Part shown: one piece after another, positions 1-7,734 of the stretch | Position numbering within the stretch: the stretch's first letter is position 1 | How the letters are laid out: every line of letters begins with the position of its first letter | Origin: JAFALX01 sp036378495 | GTDB taxonomy: Bacteria > Chloroflexota > Dormibacteria > Aeolococcales > Aeolococcaceae | DNA: 39,349 nt | Assembly (NCBI GenBank): GCA_036378495.1 | Contig: DASUWI010000121.1 | Location: forward strand, 1-39,349 | Direction: 5' to 3' | Notes under the pieces: generated by a model | The model's input: only the letters and a program-made list of their open reading frames with translations | The model's database searches: none | Told to the model about the DNA's origin: nothing | Made by a program: the position numbers and the translations under genes

Positions 1-1446
1 AGCAATGCCCAGACGACGATCCCGTCCGACTCGTTTCCCGGGGTGGTAGCGCCCTTCACCGGAGGTGGGCCGCAGAGCGCCGGCATCTACTACGACGACA
101 CCTGGAACCACGGTGTGTTCCCGGCCGGCACGACCGACTGCAACAAGCCGGTTCCCGGTGCCGAGGTTCCCTACATGGAAGCCGACGACAAGAACCAGAC
201 GCGGCTGGACGCCGGTCAGGGCATCGCCAGCGAGCTGTCCGACGACAACATCCTCGCGATGACGAGCAACCCGGATGCGGTTATCAATCCCGCCAACCTG
301 CCGGTCGACCCCACTAGCTGCCAGCCGATCTACCCGCACAGCTACCTGCAGGTCAACACGGTGTTCAACGTGGCGCACAACGCCGGCCTGCGCACCGCCT
401 GGTCGGACAAGCACCCGGCGAACGAGATCCTCGACGGTCCCTCGGGCCTGGGCGTGAATGACTTCTTCAGCCCGGAGATCAACAGCGCCAACCCCGGGCC
501 GCCCACATTCGCGGCAGGTGACTGGACCACCGACAACGCCGCGACGATGAAGTACGACGGGTACAAGGTGGACGCGGTGGAGAACTGGATCGACGGCTTC
601 AACCACCAGCACACCGCGCATCCCGGGACGCCGGCCATCTTCGGCATGAACTTCCAGACGGTGTCAACCGCGCAGAAGCTGCCCACGTCGGACGGCCTGA
701 CGGGTGGATACGTGATGCAGGGTGGTCAGCTGGTCCCCGGTCCGCTGCTCACCCGGGCGTTCGACTACATCAACGACTCGCTGACGTCGTTCGTGAACCA
801 CATCGACAACGACGGGTTGGCGAACAGCACCGTGATCATCCTCACGGCCAAACACGGCCAGTCGCCGATGAACCCCGCCGACCTGATCCGCATCGATGAC
901 GGGGCGATCATCACGGCGCTCAACCAGGCATGGTGCGGCTGCACCGCTCCGGCCAGTCCTCTGGTCGTGTTCAGCGCCGACGACGACGGCATGCTGCTCT
1001 GGCTCAGCGATCGCAGCTCGGCGGCGACGTCGTTCGCCAAGCACTTCCTCGAGAACTTCAGCGGGACCAACGGCAACAACACGACGACGACCGGGATCCA
1101 CTACAGCCACGCCGGCCTTGCGCAGATCTTCGCGGGCGATGACGCCGCCCACTACTTCCACGTGCAGCCCGGTGATCAGCGCGTGCCGGACATATTCGGC
1201 ATCGCCCAGTACGGCGTGGTGTACACGGGCGGCACCGCGAAGATCGCCGAGCACGGCGGCGCCCACATCGACGACCTGAACGTGCCGCTGCTGGTGGCGG
1301 GAAACCCCATCGGCCACGAGGCGACCGACACCGACACGGTGCACACCGCGCAGATCGCCCCGACCATCCTGGAACTGCTCGGGCTCGACCCGAATCTCCT
1401 GCAGGCGGTCCAGATCGAGCACACCGCGGCGCTGGATCTGCACTGA
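1..1446 (+). CDS. Alkaline phosphatase family / type I phosphodiesterase, 5' truncated by window edge
   Basis: The frame is open from base 1, so the true start, signal peptide and first metal-binding residues lie outside the window. The visible 481 residues begin inside the N-terminal part of a Phosphodiest-type (nucleotide pyrophosphatase/phosphodiesterase) fold, at the conserved TIPSDSFPG stretch. This is followed by an exported-looking Asn/Gly/Tyr-rich core. Two His-Gly stretches that would supply metal ligands are visible: TAKHGQSP near residue 285 and EHGGAHIDD near residue 420. The end resembles the usual family end (a PTILELLGLDP segment). The family cleaves phosphomonoester or phosphodiester bonds outside the membrane using two metal ions. 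The substrate cannot be read from sequence. A strong hairpin follows the stop. Confidence 0.8.
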   Translation, partial: SNAQTTIPSDSFPGVVAPFTGGGPQSAGIYYDDTWNHGVFPAGTTDCNKPVPGAEVPYMEADDKNQTRLDAGQGIASELSDDNILAMTSNPDAVINPANLPVDPTSCQPIYPHSYLQVNTVFNVAHNAGLRTAWSDKHPANEILDGPSGLGVNDFFSPEINSANPGPPTFAAGDWTTDNAATMKYDGYKVDAVENWIDGFNHQHTAHPGTPAIFGMNFQTVSTAQKLPTSDGLTGGYVMQGGQLVPGPLLTRAFDYINDSLTSFVNHIDNDGLANSTVIILTAKHGQSPMNPADLIRIDDGAIITALNQAWCGCTAPASPLVVFSADDDGMLLWLSDRSSAATSFAKHFLENFSGTNGNNTTTTGIHYSHAGLAQIFAGDDAAHYFHVQPGDQRVPDIFGIAQYGVVYTGGTAKIAEHGGAHIDDLNVPLLVAGNPIGHEATDTDTVHTAQIAPTILELLGLDPNLLQAVQIEHTAALDLH

Positions 1447-1471
1447 CGCGACCACACTGAGCCGAGGCTGC

Positions 1472-1498
1472 GGCGCGTCGCCCTGCGGGCGGCGCGCC
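1472..1498 (+). terminator. Hairpin after the phosphatase gene
   Basis: GGCGCG-T-CGCCC and GGGCG-G-CGCGCC form a 12-pair stem (one G-U pair) with a TGC loop, 25 bases after the stop at 1446. No U-run follows, so it is a terminator-like hairpin rather than a classical intrinsic terminator. Confidence 0.5.
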
Positions 1499-1507
1499 GG
1501 CTGCGGC

Positions 1508-1513
1508 TAGCAT
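1508..1513 (+). promoter_or_regulatory. -10 box TAGCAT of the MFS gene, leaderless arrangement
   Basis: TAGCAT ends five bases before the ATG at 1519, and the preceding hairpin ends nine bases upstream. This spacing puts the transcription start at about the start codon. No clear -35 box is seen. Confidence 0.5.
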
Positions 1514-1518
1514 GCAGC

Positions 1519-2781
1519 ATGGCTGGGCGAGCATCGGGCGAGGCGGCGCCACGGCTGGCGCCCCCGGTGCTGCTGGTGGCCTTCGCGTTCTTCGTCGTGA
1601 TGTCGGGCACGACGCTGCCGACGCCGCTGTATCCCGCCTTCCAGCAGCGCTATGGCTTCTCCGTGCTGGTCATCACGGTGATCTTCGGCGTGTACGCCGT
1701 CGCGGTGGTCGGCACCCTGCTGCTGCTCGGCCGGCTGTCGGACTTCGTGGGGCGGCGGCGCGTGCTGCTCCCTGGGGTGCTGCTGTCGGCGGCGAGCGCC
1801 GTGCTGTTTCTGTTCGCCGGCGGACTGGGCGGCGTGCTCGCCGGCCGTGTGCTCTCCGGTGTGTCCGCTGCCCTCTTCACCGGGACGGCGACGGCGGCCA
1901 TCGTCGATCTCCTGCCGGAATCGCGGCGCGGGACGGCGACGATCATCGCGGTGGCGGCGAACCTCGGCGGGCTCGGCGGCGGTCAGCTGCTGTCGGGCAC
2001 GGTCGCGGATCACGTCACCCGTCCCCTCGAGGTGCCATTCGCAGTCGACCTCGGCCTCTGTGCGCTTGCACTGCTCGCGCTGCTGCTCACCCCTCGCGAC
2101 GCGCCCGCACGCCGGCGACCGTGGCGGCCGACGCGGTTCGAGGTGCCTGCCATGGTGCGGCCGGTGTTCGTTCCCGCGGCCATCACGGGCTTCTGCGGGT
2201 TCGCGGTGTTCGGGCTGTTCGGCGCCGTCGTGCCCGGTCTGCTCGCCCATCAGCTGCACATCCACAGCGCCACAGTCACCGGCGCCATCGTGTTCGTGGC
2301 CTTCGCCGCCGCAGCCCTTGGCCAGATCGCGACGCGGCGCCTGCCGGCGCCGCTGGCGCTGCCGCTGGGCTGTGCGGCGCTCGTCGCCGGCGTGGCGCTC
2401 GTCGCCGTGGCGGTCGTCACCGAGGCGCTGGCGCCGCTGGTCATCGCGTCACCACTCACGGGGCTGGCGCAGGGATTCGTCATCGGCGCCGGACTCGCCG
2501 GCATCAACCGGCTCGCGCCGCCGGAACAGCGCGCCGAGGTGGCCTCGAACTACTTCGTCGTGCTGTACGTCGGTCTCGCGCTCCCGGTCATGGGGGTGGG
2601 GCTGCTGTCCCTGCCATGGGGGTCGCGCGCGGCCAGTCTCGTGCTCGCGGGTGGGGTCGCGATCGCCGTGGTTGCCGTGCTGCTGGCGCTGGTGCGCGGC
2701 GGAGCTGCAGCCGGCGCGGCGGGCGCCGGCATGCGTGCGAGCGCGGCGGCCCCTGGCATCAACGCCGCGCGACGACCGTAG
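1519..2781 (+). CDS. MFS transporter
   Basis: The 420-residue polytopic protein has about 12 hydrophobic segments. The loop between TM2 and TM3 carries the major-facilitator motif A (GRLSDFVGRRRVL, about residues 71-83). The N-terminus before TM1 is short, and TM1 begins near residue 15. MFS proteins are inner-membrane secondary transporters, usually proton-coupled; a drug or sugar exporter is the likeliest role, but the substrate is unknown. ATG 1519 is chosen because a -10 box sits directly upstream. An earlier in-phase ATG is not needed. The stop TAG is separated by two bases from the ATG of the next gene, so the two are probably co-transcribed. Confidence 0.85.
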   Translation: MAGRASGEAAPRLAPPVLLVAFAFFVVMSGTTLPTPLYPAFQQRYGFSVLVITVIFGVYAVAVVGTLLLLGRLSDFVGRRRVLLPGVLLSAASAVLFLFAGGLGGVLAGRVLSGVSAALFTGTATAAIVDLLPESRRGTATIIAVAANLGGLGGGQLLSGTVADHVTRPLEVPFAVDLGLCALALLALLLTPRDAPARRRPWRPTRFEVPAMVRPVFVPAAITGFCGFAVFGLFGAVVPGLLAHQLHIHSATVTGAIVFVAFAAAALGQIATRRLPAPLALPLGCAALVAGVALVAVAVVTEALAPLVIASPLTGLAQGFVIGAGLAGINRLAPPEQRAEVASNYFVVLYVGLALPVMGVGLLSLPWGSRAASLVLAGGVAIAVVAVLLALVRGGAAAGAAGAGMRASAAAPGINAARRP

Positions 2782-2783
2782 CC

Positions 2784-3905
2784 ATGGCGCTCTGGATCGC
2801 CGCGGGCGCCGCCCTGATCGCGCTCATGATCGGTGACGCGGTGGGCACGCTGGTGGTGACCCGCGGGCGTGCCGCACGCTGGCGACCGACGTCGCTGTGG
2901 TACGCGATCACCTGGCGCGGCGTGCGCACCGCCGCCGCGATGCTCCCCGGGCGCGCGGGTGACTTCGCCCTCAACGCGTACCCGCCGCTGTCGATGCTGG
3001 GGCTGCTGGCCATCTGGCTCGTCGGTCTGCTCGTGGGCTGGGCGCTGGTCTATCGCGGGCTCGGGCAGCCGCCATCGGCCGGCGCCGACTTCGCCACGAC
3101 CCTGTACTACGCCGGGACGGGCCTCTTCTCCGCCGCGTTCGGCACAGCGCGCGGCGCCACGGCACAGATCCTCAGCCTGGTGGAGACGGTGATGGGACTG
3201 GGCACGATCGCGCTCCTCATCTCGTACCTGCCGGCGCTCTACGGTGCGTACAGCAGGCGCGAGACGAAGCTGCTCACGCTCGACGATCCGCTGGGGACAC
3301 GGATCACACCTGTGCGTGTGATCGCGGTGCACGCACCGGGTGGAAACCTCGAGCCGTTCTACCGATTCTGTGCGGATTGGGAGGCGTGGACCGCGGAGGT
3401 GCTGGAGAGCCACTCGTCGTATCCCATGCTCGCGCTCTTCCGCTCGCAGCACGCGGGCCAGTCGTGGGTCACAGCCCTTGGCGTCGTCACCGACGCCGCG
3501 ACACTCGCCTGCGCATGCATCGCGGGTGCCGACGTCCGCGAGCCGTACTTCCTGCACCGGCGCGGGCAGCGGGCTGTGGTCGACATCGCCGCCAGGCTCG
3601 ATGTTCCGCGCCGCCCCGTCGTCCCCGACTGGCTGTCACGCGAGAACTTCGACCGCGCCTGGGCCGGGCTGGAGGAGTGCACCTTTCCGTTGCGAAACAA
3701 GGAGGATGCGTGGGCGCGGCTTCAGGAGCTGCGAGCGCGCTACGGAACACGCCTGCAGGAGCTCATCGATTACCTGCTCGCGCCCCACGGCTTCTGGGGG
3801 CACTCGGCGGAGGCGACGGTCGAGCGCGAGGTGGAGCAGGCGACACGGGCCGCCCGGCTCCGGGCACGCACCGCCGCGCGCACCCGCACCGAGCGGGATG
3901 CTTAG
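2784..3905 (+). CDS. Membrane protein with TM-reentrant loop-TM layout (ion-channel-like), unknown function
   Basis: The 373-residue protein has one TM segment at residues 3-24. A TM at about 72-95, a Gly/Ala/Phe-rich loop (ATTLYYAGTGLFSAAFGTA) near 105-122 and a TM at about 128-152 follow. A cytosolic region of some 220 residues ends with a charged helix. The TM-loop-TM pattern resembles the pore module of two-TM potassium channels (Ion_trans_2), but the TVGYG selectivity filter is absent. Function is therefore unproven. The cytosolic half carries no domain I recognise. The start is fixed by the two-base gap from the MFS stop. Upstream in the same phase the frame stays open through the MFS gene, but that part is a GC-rich shadow. 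Convergent with the PDZ gene. Confidence 0.7.
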   Translation: MALWIAAGAALIALMIGDAVGTLVVTRGRAARWRPTSLWYAITWRGVRTAAAMLPGRAGDFALNAYPPLSMLGLLAIWLVGLLVGWALVYRGLGQPPSAGADFATTLYYAGTGLFSAAFGTARGATAQILSLVETVMGLGTIALLISYLPALYGAYSRRETKLLTLDDPLGTRITPVRVIAVHAPGGNLEPFYRFCADWEAWTAEVLESHSSYPMLALFRSQHAGQSWVTALGVVTDAATLACACIAGADVREPYFLHRRGQRAVVDIAARLDVPRRPVVPDWLSRENFDRAWAGLEECTFPLRNKEDAWARLQELRARYGTRLQELIDYLLAPHGFWGHSAEATVEREVEQATRAARLRARTAARTRTERDA

Positions 3906-3927
3906 CCGCGAAGGGTTGGAGGGGCCG

Positions 3928-4485
3928 TCAGCCGGGAGCGACGACCACCGCGCTGAGCGTGGAGCCGCCGCGCTCGACCTCGAGCACCGCGGATCGGCCC
4001 GGCATCAGCCGGCTCAACGCGGCCATCAGGTCCTCTTCGGTCCCCACCGCGGAACCGTCGACCGCGATGATCACGTCACCTTCGCGCAGCCCTGCCTCGG
4101 CCAGCGGTCCACCGGCACCGATGTTGCCGATCTCGACGCCGCCGCCGTCGTCGGCATCGTCGTCATAGTCGCTGCTCGTCCCCGGCCAGGCGGGGGCCGG
4201 CTGGCTGCCGCCCGCACCGAATCCGGAGGCGAGGTCGCTGAAGGCCTGCCGCTGGCCACGGTCGCCTCCCGGCGCGCCGCCGCCCTGGAAGCCGCCGCTC
4301 TGGAAGCCGCCGCTTTGGTAGCCGCCGCTCTGGTACCCACCAGACTGGTAGCCGCGCGGCCGGAAGCCGCCAGGGCCGTCGGGCTCGTTGAGCCATTTGC
4401 GCACCGTCGCGTCATCGGGTTCCTCTTCGGCACCGCCGTTCGTTGAGAACATGCGGTTGAAAAGGCCCTTCTTCTTCTCGCTCAT
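3928..4485 (-). CDS. PDZ-domain protein with tandem GGYQS repeats
   Basis: The 185-residue protein begins with a basic amphipathic stretch (MSEKKKGLFNRMF) and an acidic linker. It then has five near-perfect GGYQS/GGFQS pentapeptide repeats (residues 45-70), an acidic DYDDDADD patch and a C-terminal PDZ domain (about 116-183). The PDZ part shows the typical GPLAEAGLREGDVIIAVDG core. No protease domain, signal peptide or TM is present, unlike HtrA/DegP-type PDZ proteins. A cytoplasmic, perhaps membrane-peripheral, adaptor is plausible but inferred. ATG 4485 is chosen because GAGGTG lies 6 bases upstream. The longer in-phase frame to 4575 lacks a start of that quality. The gene is monocistronic with its own leader. 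Confidence 0.75.
   Translation of the reverse strand: MSEKKKGLFNRMFSTNGGAEEEPDDATVRKWLNEPDGPGGFRPRGYQSGGYQSGGYQSGGFQSGGFQGGGAPGGDRGQRQAFSDLASGFGAGGSQPAPAWPGTSSDYDDDADDGGGVEIGNIGAGGPLAEAGLREGDVIIAVDGSAVGTEEDLMAALSRLMPGRSAVLEVERGGSTLSAVVVAPG
4276..4353 (-). repeat. Tandem 15-bp coding repeats (GGYQS/GGFQS)
   Basis: Five consecutive 15-base units encode Tyr/Phe-Gln-Ser-Gly-Gly. The units differ by only a few bases, so slippage is a likely source of length variation. They lie wholly inside the PDZ-protein gene. Confidence 0.8.
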
Positions 4486-4596
4486 GATCTGCACCTCGTG
4501 GTATTTCGGCGCCGGCCCCGCCCGGCCGCTCAATCGCGTCTCGCGTACGCCGTGCCAGCGTCGCCCCTTCGCCACTGACGTGGCACACCAAGCCTA
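4486..4596 (-). promoter_or_regulatory. Promoter and structured 5' leader of the PDZ gene
   Basis: On the minus strand a -10 box TAGGCT (4596-4591) precedes a leader of about 100 bases. The leader can form a strong hairpin at 4552-4586 (GTGCCA-CGTC pairing with GACG-C-TGGCAC, one bulged base), then further GC-rich stems up to the GAGGTG ribosome site. It matches no riboswitch class I can recognise. Confidence 0.35.
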
Positions 4597-4641
4597 CCAG
4601 GGGGTCTCCAATCCCGGAACCCTGCGCCGCGCAATGTCGCG

Positions 4642-5043
4642 TCATGCCTGGGAGATACCGGGCCGCCGCCGCCGCTGGAGCTGACGAACGCCGGCGACGA
4701 CCAGCCTCCAGCCGAGCGTCAGCAGCGTGATGAACGCATAGGCCACGACGATGAACGCGATCGGCGTGGCGCGGTGCGTCACGGCGGCACGCAGCACAAG
4801 ACCGAGCGCAACACCGGCGACCACATTCGTGAGCAGGCGCGCGAGCCAGCCAGAGCGCTGCGAGTAGAGGCGGAGCGCAAGAGCCGCGGCGAACCATCCG
4901 GCGGCAAAGGGCCAGAGCACGCCGAAGAACCAGGCCGCGCCGGCTCCGATGTCGTGACTCTCACGACCGGCCGCGACGAAGGCGCCGAGGCAGAGCGCGT
5001 CCAGCAGCGCTGCCAGCGGTGCGAAACGGCGGGTGAGGATCAC
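4642..5043 (-). CDS. DUF3054 family membrane protein
   Basis: The 133-residue protein has four hydrophobic segments. The N-terminal pattern (LDALCLGAFVAAGRESHD) and the following Trp/Phe-rich helix (WFFGVLWPFAAGWF) are characteristic of the DUF3054 family, small actinobacterial integral membrane proteins of unknown role. The length matches the family. GTG 5043 is chosen because it overlaps the upstream TGA as GTGA, a sign of translational coupling with the oxidoreductase gene. A very basic tail (QLQRRRRPG) follows the last TM, consistent with a cytoplasmic C-terminus. Last gene of the three-gene operon. Confidence 0.8.
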   Translation of the reverse strand: MILTRRFAPLAALLDALCLGAFVAAGRESHDIGAGAAWFFGVLWPFAAGWFAAALALRLYSQRSGWLARLLTNVVAGVALGLVLRAAVTHRATPIAFIVVAYAFITLLTLGWRLVVAGVRQLQRRRRPGISQA

Positions 5044-6020
5044 GAGGTGGCGCCGATGTCGAGGAGCACCTTGCCCACCGCCCCGGCCTGTACCGCGTCC
5101 TGGGCTGCGGCTCCGGCCTCGAGCGGAAACCGATGCACCGGCAGCTCGGTCAGCGCGCCGGCGCGCAGCGCCGCCGTGACACCGGTGACCGCGCGGTCGA
5201 CGGCGGAGCGGGAAACGGTGTACAGCAGCACGAAGTGGAGCCTGACGTTGGCGGTCATGCAGGCGCGCACCGGGAGCACCGGGTCCGAAGCCGGCGCGGC
5301 GTACGCGGCAATCACGGTCTCGGGGCCCGACAGCGCAAGGTCCAGCTCCAGGTTGGCGGCGAGGTTCACCTCGACGATGCGCGTCATGCGTTGCGCGAAG
5401 GCTTTGAGGGTTTCCGCCACGCCGGCCTCTCGGTAGCCGGCGACGAGGTCCGCCCCGGCAGCGCGTGCCTGTGCCGCCTTCTCGTCGGTGCTCACCGTGG
5501 CGGCCACGCTTGCACCGGCATGCTTGGCCAGCTGAATGGCGAAGTGACCCACCGCGCCCGCGCCGCCGGCGACGAGGACGGGCTGCCGTGCGATGTCGCC
5601 GTCTGCGAAGAGACAGTGGGACGCGGTGATCGCGGGTACTCCCAGGCTTGCGCCAAGTTCGTCTGAAACTCCATCGGGTAACGGCACCGCCTGACGCTCG
5701 GGTACCACCGTCCATTCCGCCGCGGTGCCCCAGCGCCGCCCGTGTGCGGCGAGGAAGAGCCAGACCCGCTGGCCGACGCGGGTCCGGTCGACGCCGCCGC
5801 CGACGGCATCGATCACCCCCGAGCCGTCGTGGTGCGGGATCTGGAACTCGTCGACGGGACGCGGGGTCGACCCGGCGCGCGTTTTCCAGTCGGTCGGGTT
5901 GATGCCGGAATAGCGCACCCTGACGCGCACCTCACCGGGCCCGGGCTCGGGCACCGGGAGATCGACCGTGCGCAGCACGTCCGCGGCCGGGCCGGTGCGC
6001 TCGTACACGGCCGCCCTCAT
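5040..6020 (-). CDS. Zinc-type alcohol dehydrogenase-like / NADPH:quinone reductase-like protein (MDR superfamily)
   Basis: The 326-residue protein starts MRAAVYERTGPAADVL, a typical quinone-reductase-like MDR start. It carries the GroES-like domain (about 1-120, with RYSGINPTDWKTRAG) and a Rossmann nucleotide-binding domain with AGGAGAVGHFAIQLAKHAGA (about residues 145-165). The cysteine ligands of catalytic and structural zinc are absent, so it belongs to the zinc-free quinone oxidoreductase branch, expected to reduce quinones or enones with NADPH in the cytosol. It sits between Nudix and DUF3054 genes with four-base overlaps on both sides (ATGA upstream, GTGA downstream), so the three are made from one message. 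Confidence 0.85.
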   Translation of the reverse strand: MRAAVYERTGPAADVLRTVDLPVPEPGPGEVRVRVRYSGINPTDWKTRAGSTPRPVDEFQIPHHDGSGVIDAVGGGVDRTRVGQRVWLFLAAHGRRWGTAAEWTVVPERQAVPLPDGVSDELGASLGVPAITASHCLFADGDIARQPVLVAGGAGAVGHFAIQLAKHAGASVAATVSTDEKAAQARAAGADLVAGYREAGVAETLKAFAQRMTRIVEVNLAANLELDLALSGPETVIAAYAAPASDPVLPVRACMTANVRLHFVLLYTVSRSAVDRAVTGVTAALRAGALTELPVHRFPLEAGAAAQDAVQAGAVGKVLLDIGATS

Positions 6021-6478
6021 GCGATGACCTCGGCCAGCAGCGCCGGCAGCTCCGGCGGGTTGAGCAGCGCCGGATCGGCACCGCGCAGGTCCCCGAGCGC
6101 CCACCAGCGCTGCTCGATGATCGACTCGTGCTCGAAGGTGCTCAGCGCACCCGGCACGGGATCGAACGCCGCGACGCGCAGCACGTGGTAGCGCTCGCGC
6201 TGATGAAACACGCGCCCGTCGCCGGTCGCGAACACGTGCAGTCGCTCCCACACGGGCGGCGCCAGCCGGACGTCGAGGTCGATGCCCTCCTCCTCGAAGA
6301 GCTCTCGGCGTGCGGCATCGTCCGGTGACTCGGCCTCGTGGATGGCGCCACCCGGCGTGCACCAGAACTCGGTCCCGGTGTCCGGTGTGATGCAGTGCTG
6401 CAGCAGCAGACGATCGTCGGCGTCGACCATCAGCAGGCGCACCGCGTCGCGATGCACGATCAGCGCGGGCGGGGTCAC
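6017..6478 (-). CDS. Nudix hydrolase
   Basis: The 153-residue protein has a complete Nudix box at residues 44-66 (G-x5-E-x7-REL-x-EE-x-G-I), including the metal-binding glutamates. The family hydrolyses nucleoside diphosphates linked to another moiety (X). The WWALGDLRG segment near the C-terminus resembles members acting on (d)NTPs or nucleotide sugars, but the substrate is not predictable. The GTG start at 6478 is supported by a -10 box TAGCGT exactly seven bases upstream, giving a leaderless message. First gene of the operon leading to the oxidoreductase (ATGA overlap) and DUF3054. Confidence 0.88.
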   Translation of the reverse strand: MTPPALIVHRDAVRLLMVDADDRLLLQHCITPDTGTEFWCTPGGAIHEAESPDDAARRELFEEEGIDLDVRLAPPVWERLHVFATGDGRVFHQRERYHVLRVAAFDPVPGALSTFEHESIIEQRWWALGDLRGADPALLNPPELPALLAEVIA

Positions 6479-6485
6479 CCGGCCG

Positions 6486-6491
6486 ACGCTA
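6486..6491 (-). promoter_or_regulatory. -10 box TAGCGT of the Nudix operon
   Basis: TAGCGT on the minus strand is followed by seven bases and the GTG at 6478, which implies a leaderless transcript for the Nudix / oxidoreductase / DUF3054 operon. Confidence 0.5.
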
Positions 6492-6530
6492 CTCCTCCGC
6501 TGCGCAGCCGCGGCGCCCGCGGCGAGCCGG

Positions 6531-6869
6531 CTATCCGCCGCCCGGCGCGGGGAGGAACTCGAGCACCTCGATCGACGCGCCCGGCGAATGGAAGTGCGGG
6601 TGCTCTCTGAGGAGGTCCGTCACGGCCTCGGCGGTGTCGCCCTGCAGGATCGAGTAGCCACCGATGTGCGCCGCGGGCCCGTCGCCGCTCGGAATCATGC
6701 CCACCGCGTTCAGCGGTGCGCCGAAATCCACGATCGCGTCACCCGCCTTCTGCATCCACTGCATCCACAGATCCATGCCTGCCCGGGCCTGGGCCGGATC
6801 GGCCGCCGCCGCCGCCATCTGATCCGCCGCGGTCACCGTCGACCTGTACAGCACAAGAAATTTGCCCAC
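6531..6869 (-). CDS. YCII/DGPF-like protein
   Basis: The 112-residue protein begins with a beta strand (GKFLVLYRS) typical of the YCII-related dimeric alpha/beta barrel fold. It ends with a strand of the type SIEVLEFLP. In between lies a helix with WMQWMQKAGDAIVDFGAPL and a GGYSILQGD strand, the usual layout of YciI/DGPF relatives. Function is unknown; relatives often accompany ECF sigma factors, though the sigma gene here is 5 kb away. Two adjacent GTG codons could start it. GTG 6869 lies six bases after GGAGGT and is preferred over 6872. The gene is convergent to nothing and divergent from the ATPase cassette. Confidence 0.75.
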   Translation of the reverse strand: MGKFLVLYRSTVTAADQMAAAAADPAQARAGMDLWMQWMQKAGDAIVDFGAPLNAVGMIPSGDGPAAHIGGYSILQGDTAEAVTDLLREHPHFHSPGASIEVLEFLPAPGGG

Positions 6870-6924
6870 CACCGCACCTCCGATGCGACCGGCCGTCGCT
6901 CTCGAGCACTGTACGGCCGCGGGT

Positions 6925-6930
6925 TACGAT
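6925..6930 (+). promoter_or_regulatory. Possible -10 box TACGAT upstream of the ATPase cassette
   Basis: TACGAT lies 66 bases before ATG 6997 in the divergent region shared with the YCII-like gene. A ribosome site (AGGAG, about 10 bases before ATG) supports a led transcript. No convincing -35 box is visible. Confidence 0.3.
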
Positions 6931-6996
6931 TGACAGGCGCCACGGTCCCGAGGACCATGGCCGGGCGACGTCGTCGGGAAGTAGGAGCACGCGCGC

Positions 6997-7734
6997 ATGC
7001 GGGTGGCGGTGGTCGGCAAGGGTGGAGCCGGCAAGACAACGCTGGCGGGAACGCTCGCGCGGGTGCTCGCGCGACGCGGACGGAAGGTGCTGGCGATCGA
7101 CCTCGACACCAACCCGGGCCTGGCGTACACGCTCGGCATGCCGCCGGTGGACGACGGGCTGCCCGACGAGGCCCTGGAGGAATCCGAGGACCGGCCCACA
7201 GCTCCCTACGGATGGCGGCTCGCGTCCGGGCTGACGCCCGCGGACGCCGTCGAGCGATTCAGCGTCAAAGGACCGGACGGGGTCCGCTTCATCAGCCCCG
7301 GCAAGATCGACCGGGACAAGGACATCGTGCGGCGCAACATCACCGCGGTGCAGCAGATCGCGAGAGGCTTCGACGAGCCGGAGTGGGACGTGATCGGGGA
7401 CCTCGAGGCCGGCAGCACCACGCCCTACGAGGGGTACGTGGCGTTCGCACGGCGCGCGCTGCTGGTGGTCACCCCGGGGTGGACGTCCGGACTCATGGCG
7501 CGGCGCCTGCTCCCGATCCTCGGCGACGTGCCCACGCTCATCGTGGCGAGCCGATTCAGCAACGGAAGCGCGCATCCGGACTTGACCCCGGACGCCAACA
7601 TCCCCTATGACGAGAACCTTGCCGAGGCGGATCACCTCGGCGTGGCGCCGCTCGATCACTGCCCGGCTGCGCCGGGGGTGCGAGCCATCGAGGAACTCGC
7701 CGGCCGTCTGGTCGCAGAGGAGGCACGGACATGA
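6997..7734 (+). CDS. CooC-like P-loop ATPase, paralogue 1 (no metal-site cysteines)
   Basis: The 245-residue protein has the deviant Walker A of the MinD/ArsA/CooC class (GKGGAGKTT, residues 7-15, signature Lys8). A DLDTNPGL segment is at 35-42 and a Walker B/switch II-like GDLEAG at 134-139. This class of ATPases dimerises around ATP; CooC itself inserts nickel into carbon monoxide dehydrogenase. The Cys-x-Cys loop that binds metal in CooC is missing, replaced by a charged stretch (KIDRDKDIVRRN, 103-114). It is closest to the third gene of the cluster; both share the C-terminal IPYDE...AD..GV..LD pattern. The stop overlaps the next start (ATGA), so translation is probably coupled. Metal insertion by this copy is not supported by its residues. 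Confidence 0.85.
   Translation: MRVAVVGKGGAGKTTLAGTLARVLARRGRKVLAIDLDTNPGLAYTLGMPPVDDGLPDEALEESEDRPTAPYGWRLASGLTPADAVERFSVKGPDGVRFISPGKIDRDKDIVRRNITAVQQIARGFDEPEWDVIGDLEAGSTTPYEGYVAFARRALLVVTPGWTSGLMARRLLPILGDVPTLIVASRFSNGSAHPDLTPDANIPYDENLAEADHLGVAPLDHCPAAPGVRAIEELAGRLVAEEART

Noticed and set aside
1512..2783. Upstream extension of the membrane-protein frame through the MFS gene (about 424 more codons)
   Set aside because: Arg/Ala/Gly-rich translation without membrane pattern or family likeness, while the MFS frame is perfectly typical. It is a GC-rich shadow; the real start is ATG 2784.
2784..3905. Potassium channel
   Set aside because: The TVGYG filter is absent; only the layout fits.
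4276..4353. CRISPR or minisatellite array
   Set aside because: Units are 15 bases, directly abutting, in phase and encode a pentapeptide repeat; there are no spacers.
4486..4596. Known riboswitch in the PDZ leader
   Set aside because: Stems are present, but I see none of the conserved cores of the classes I know.
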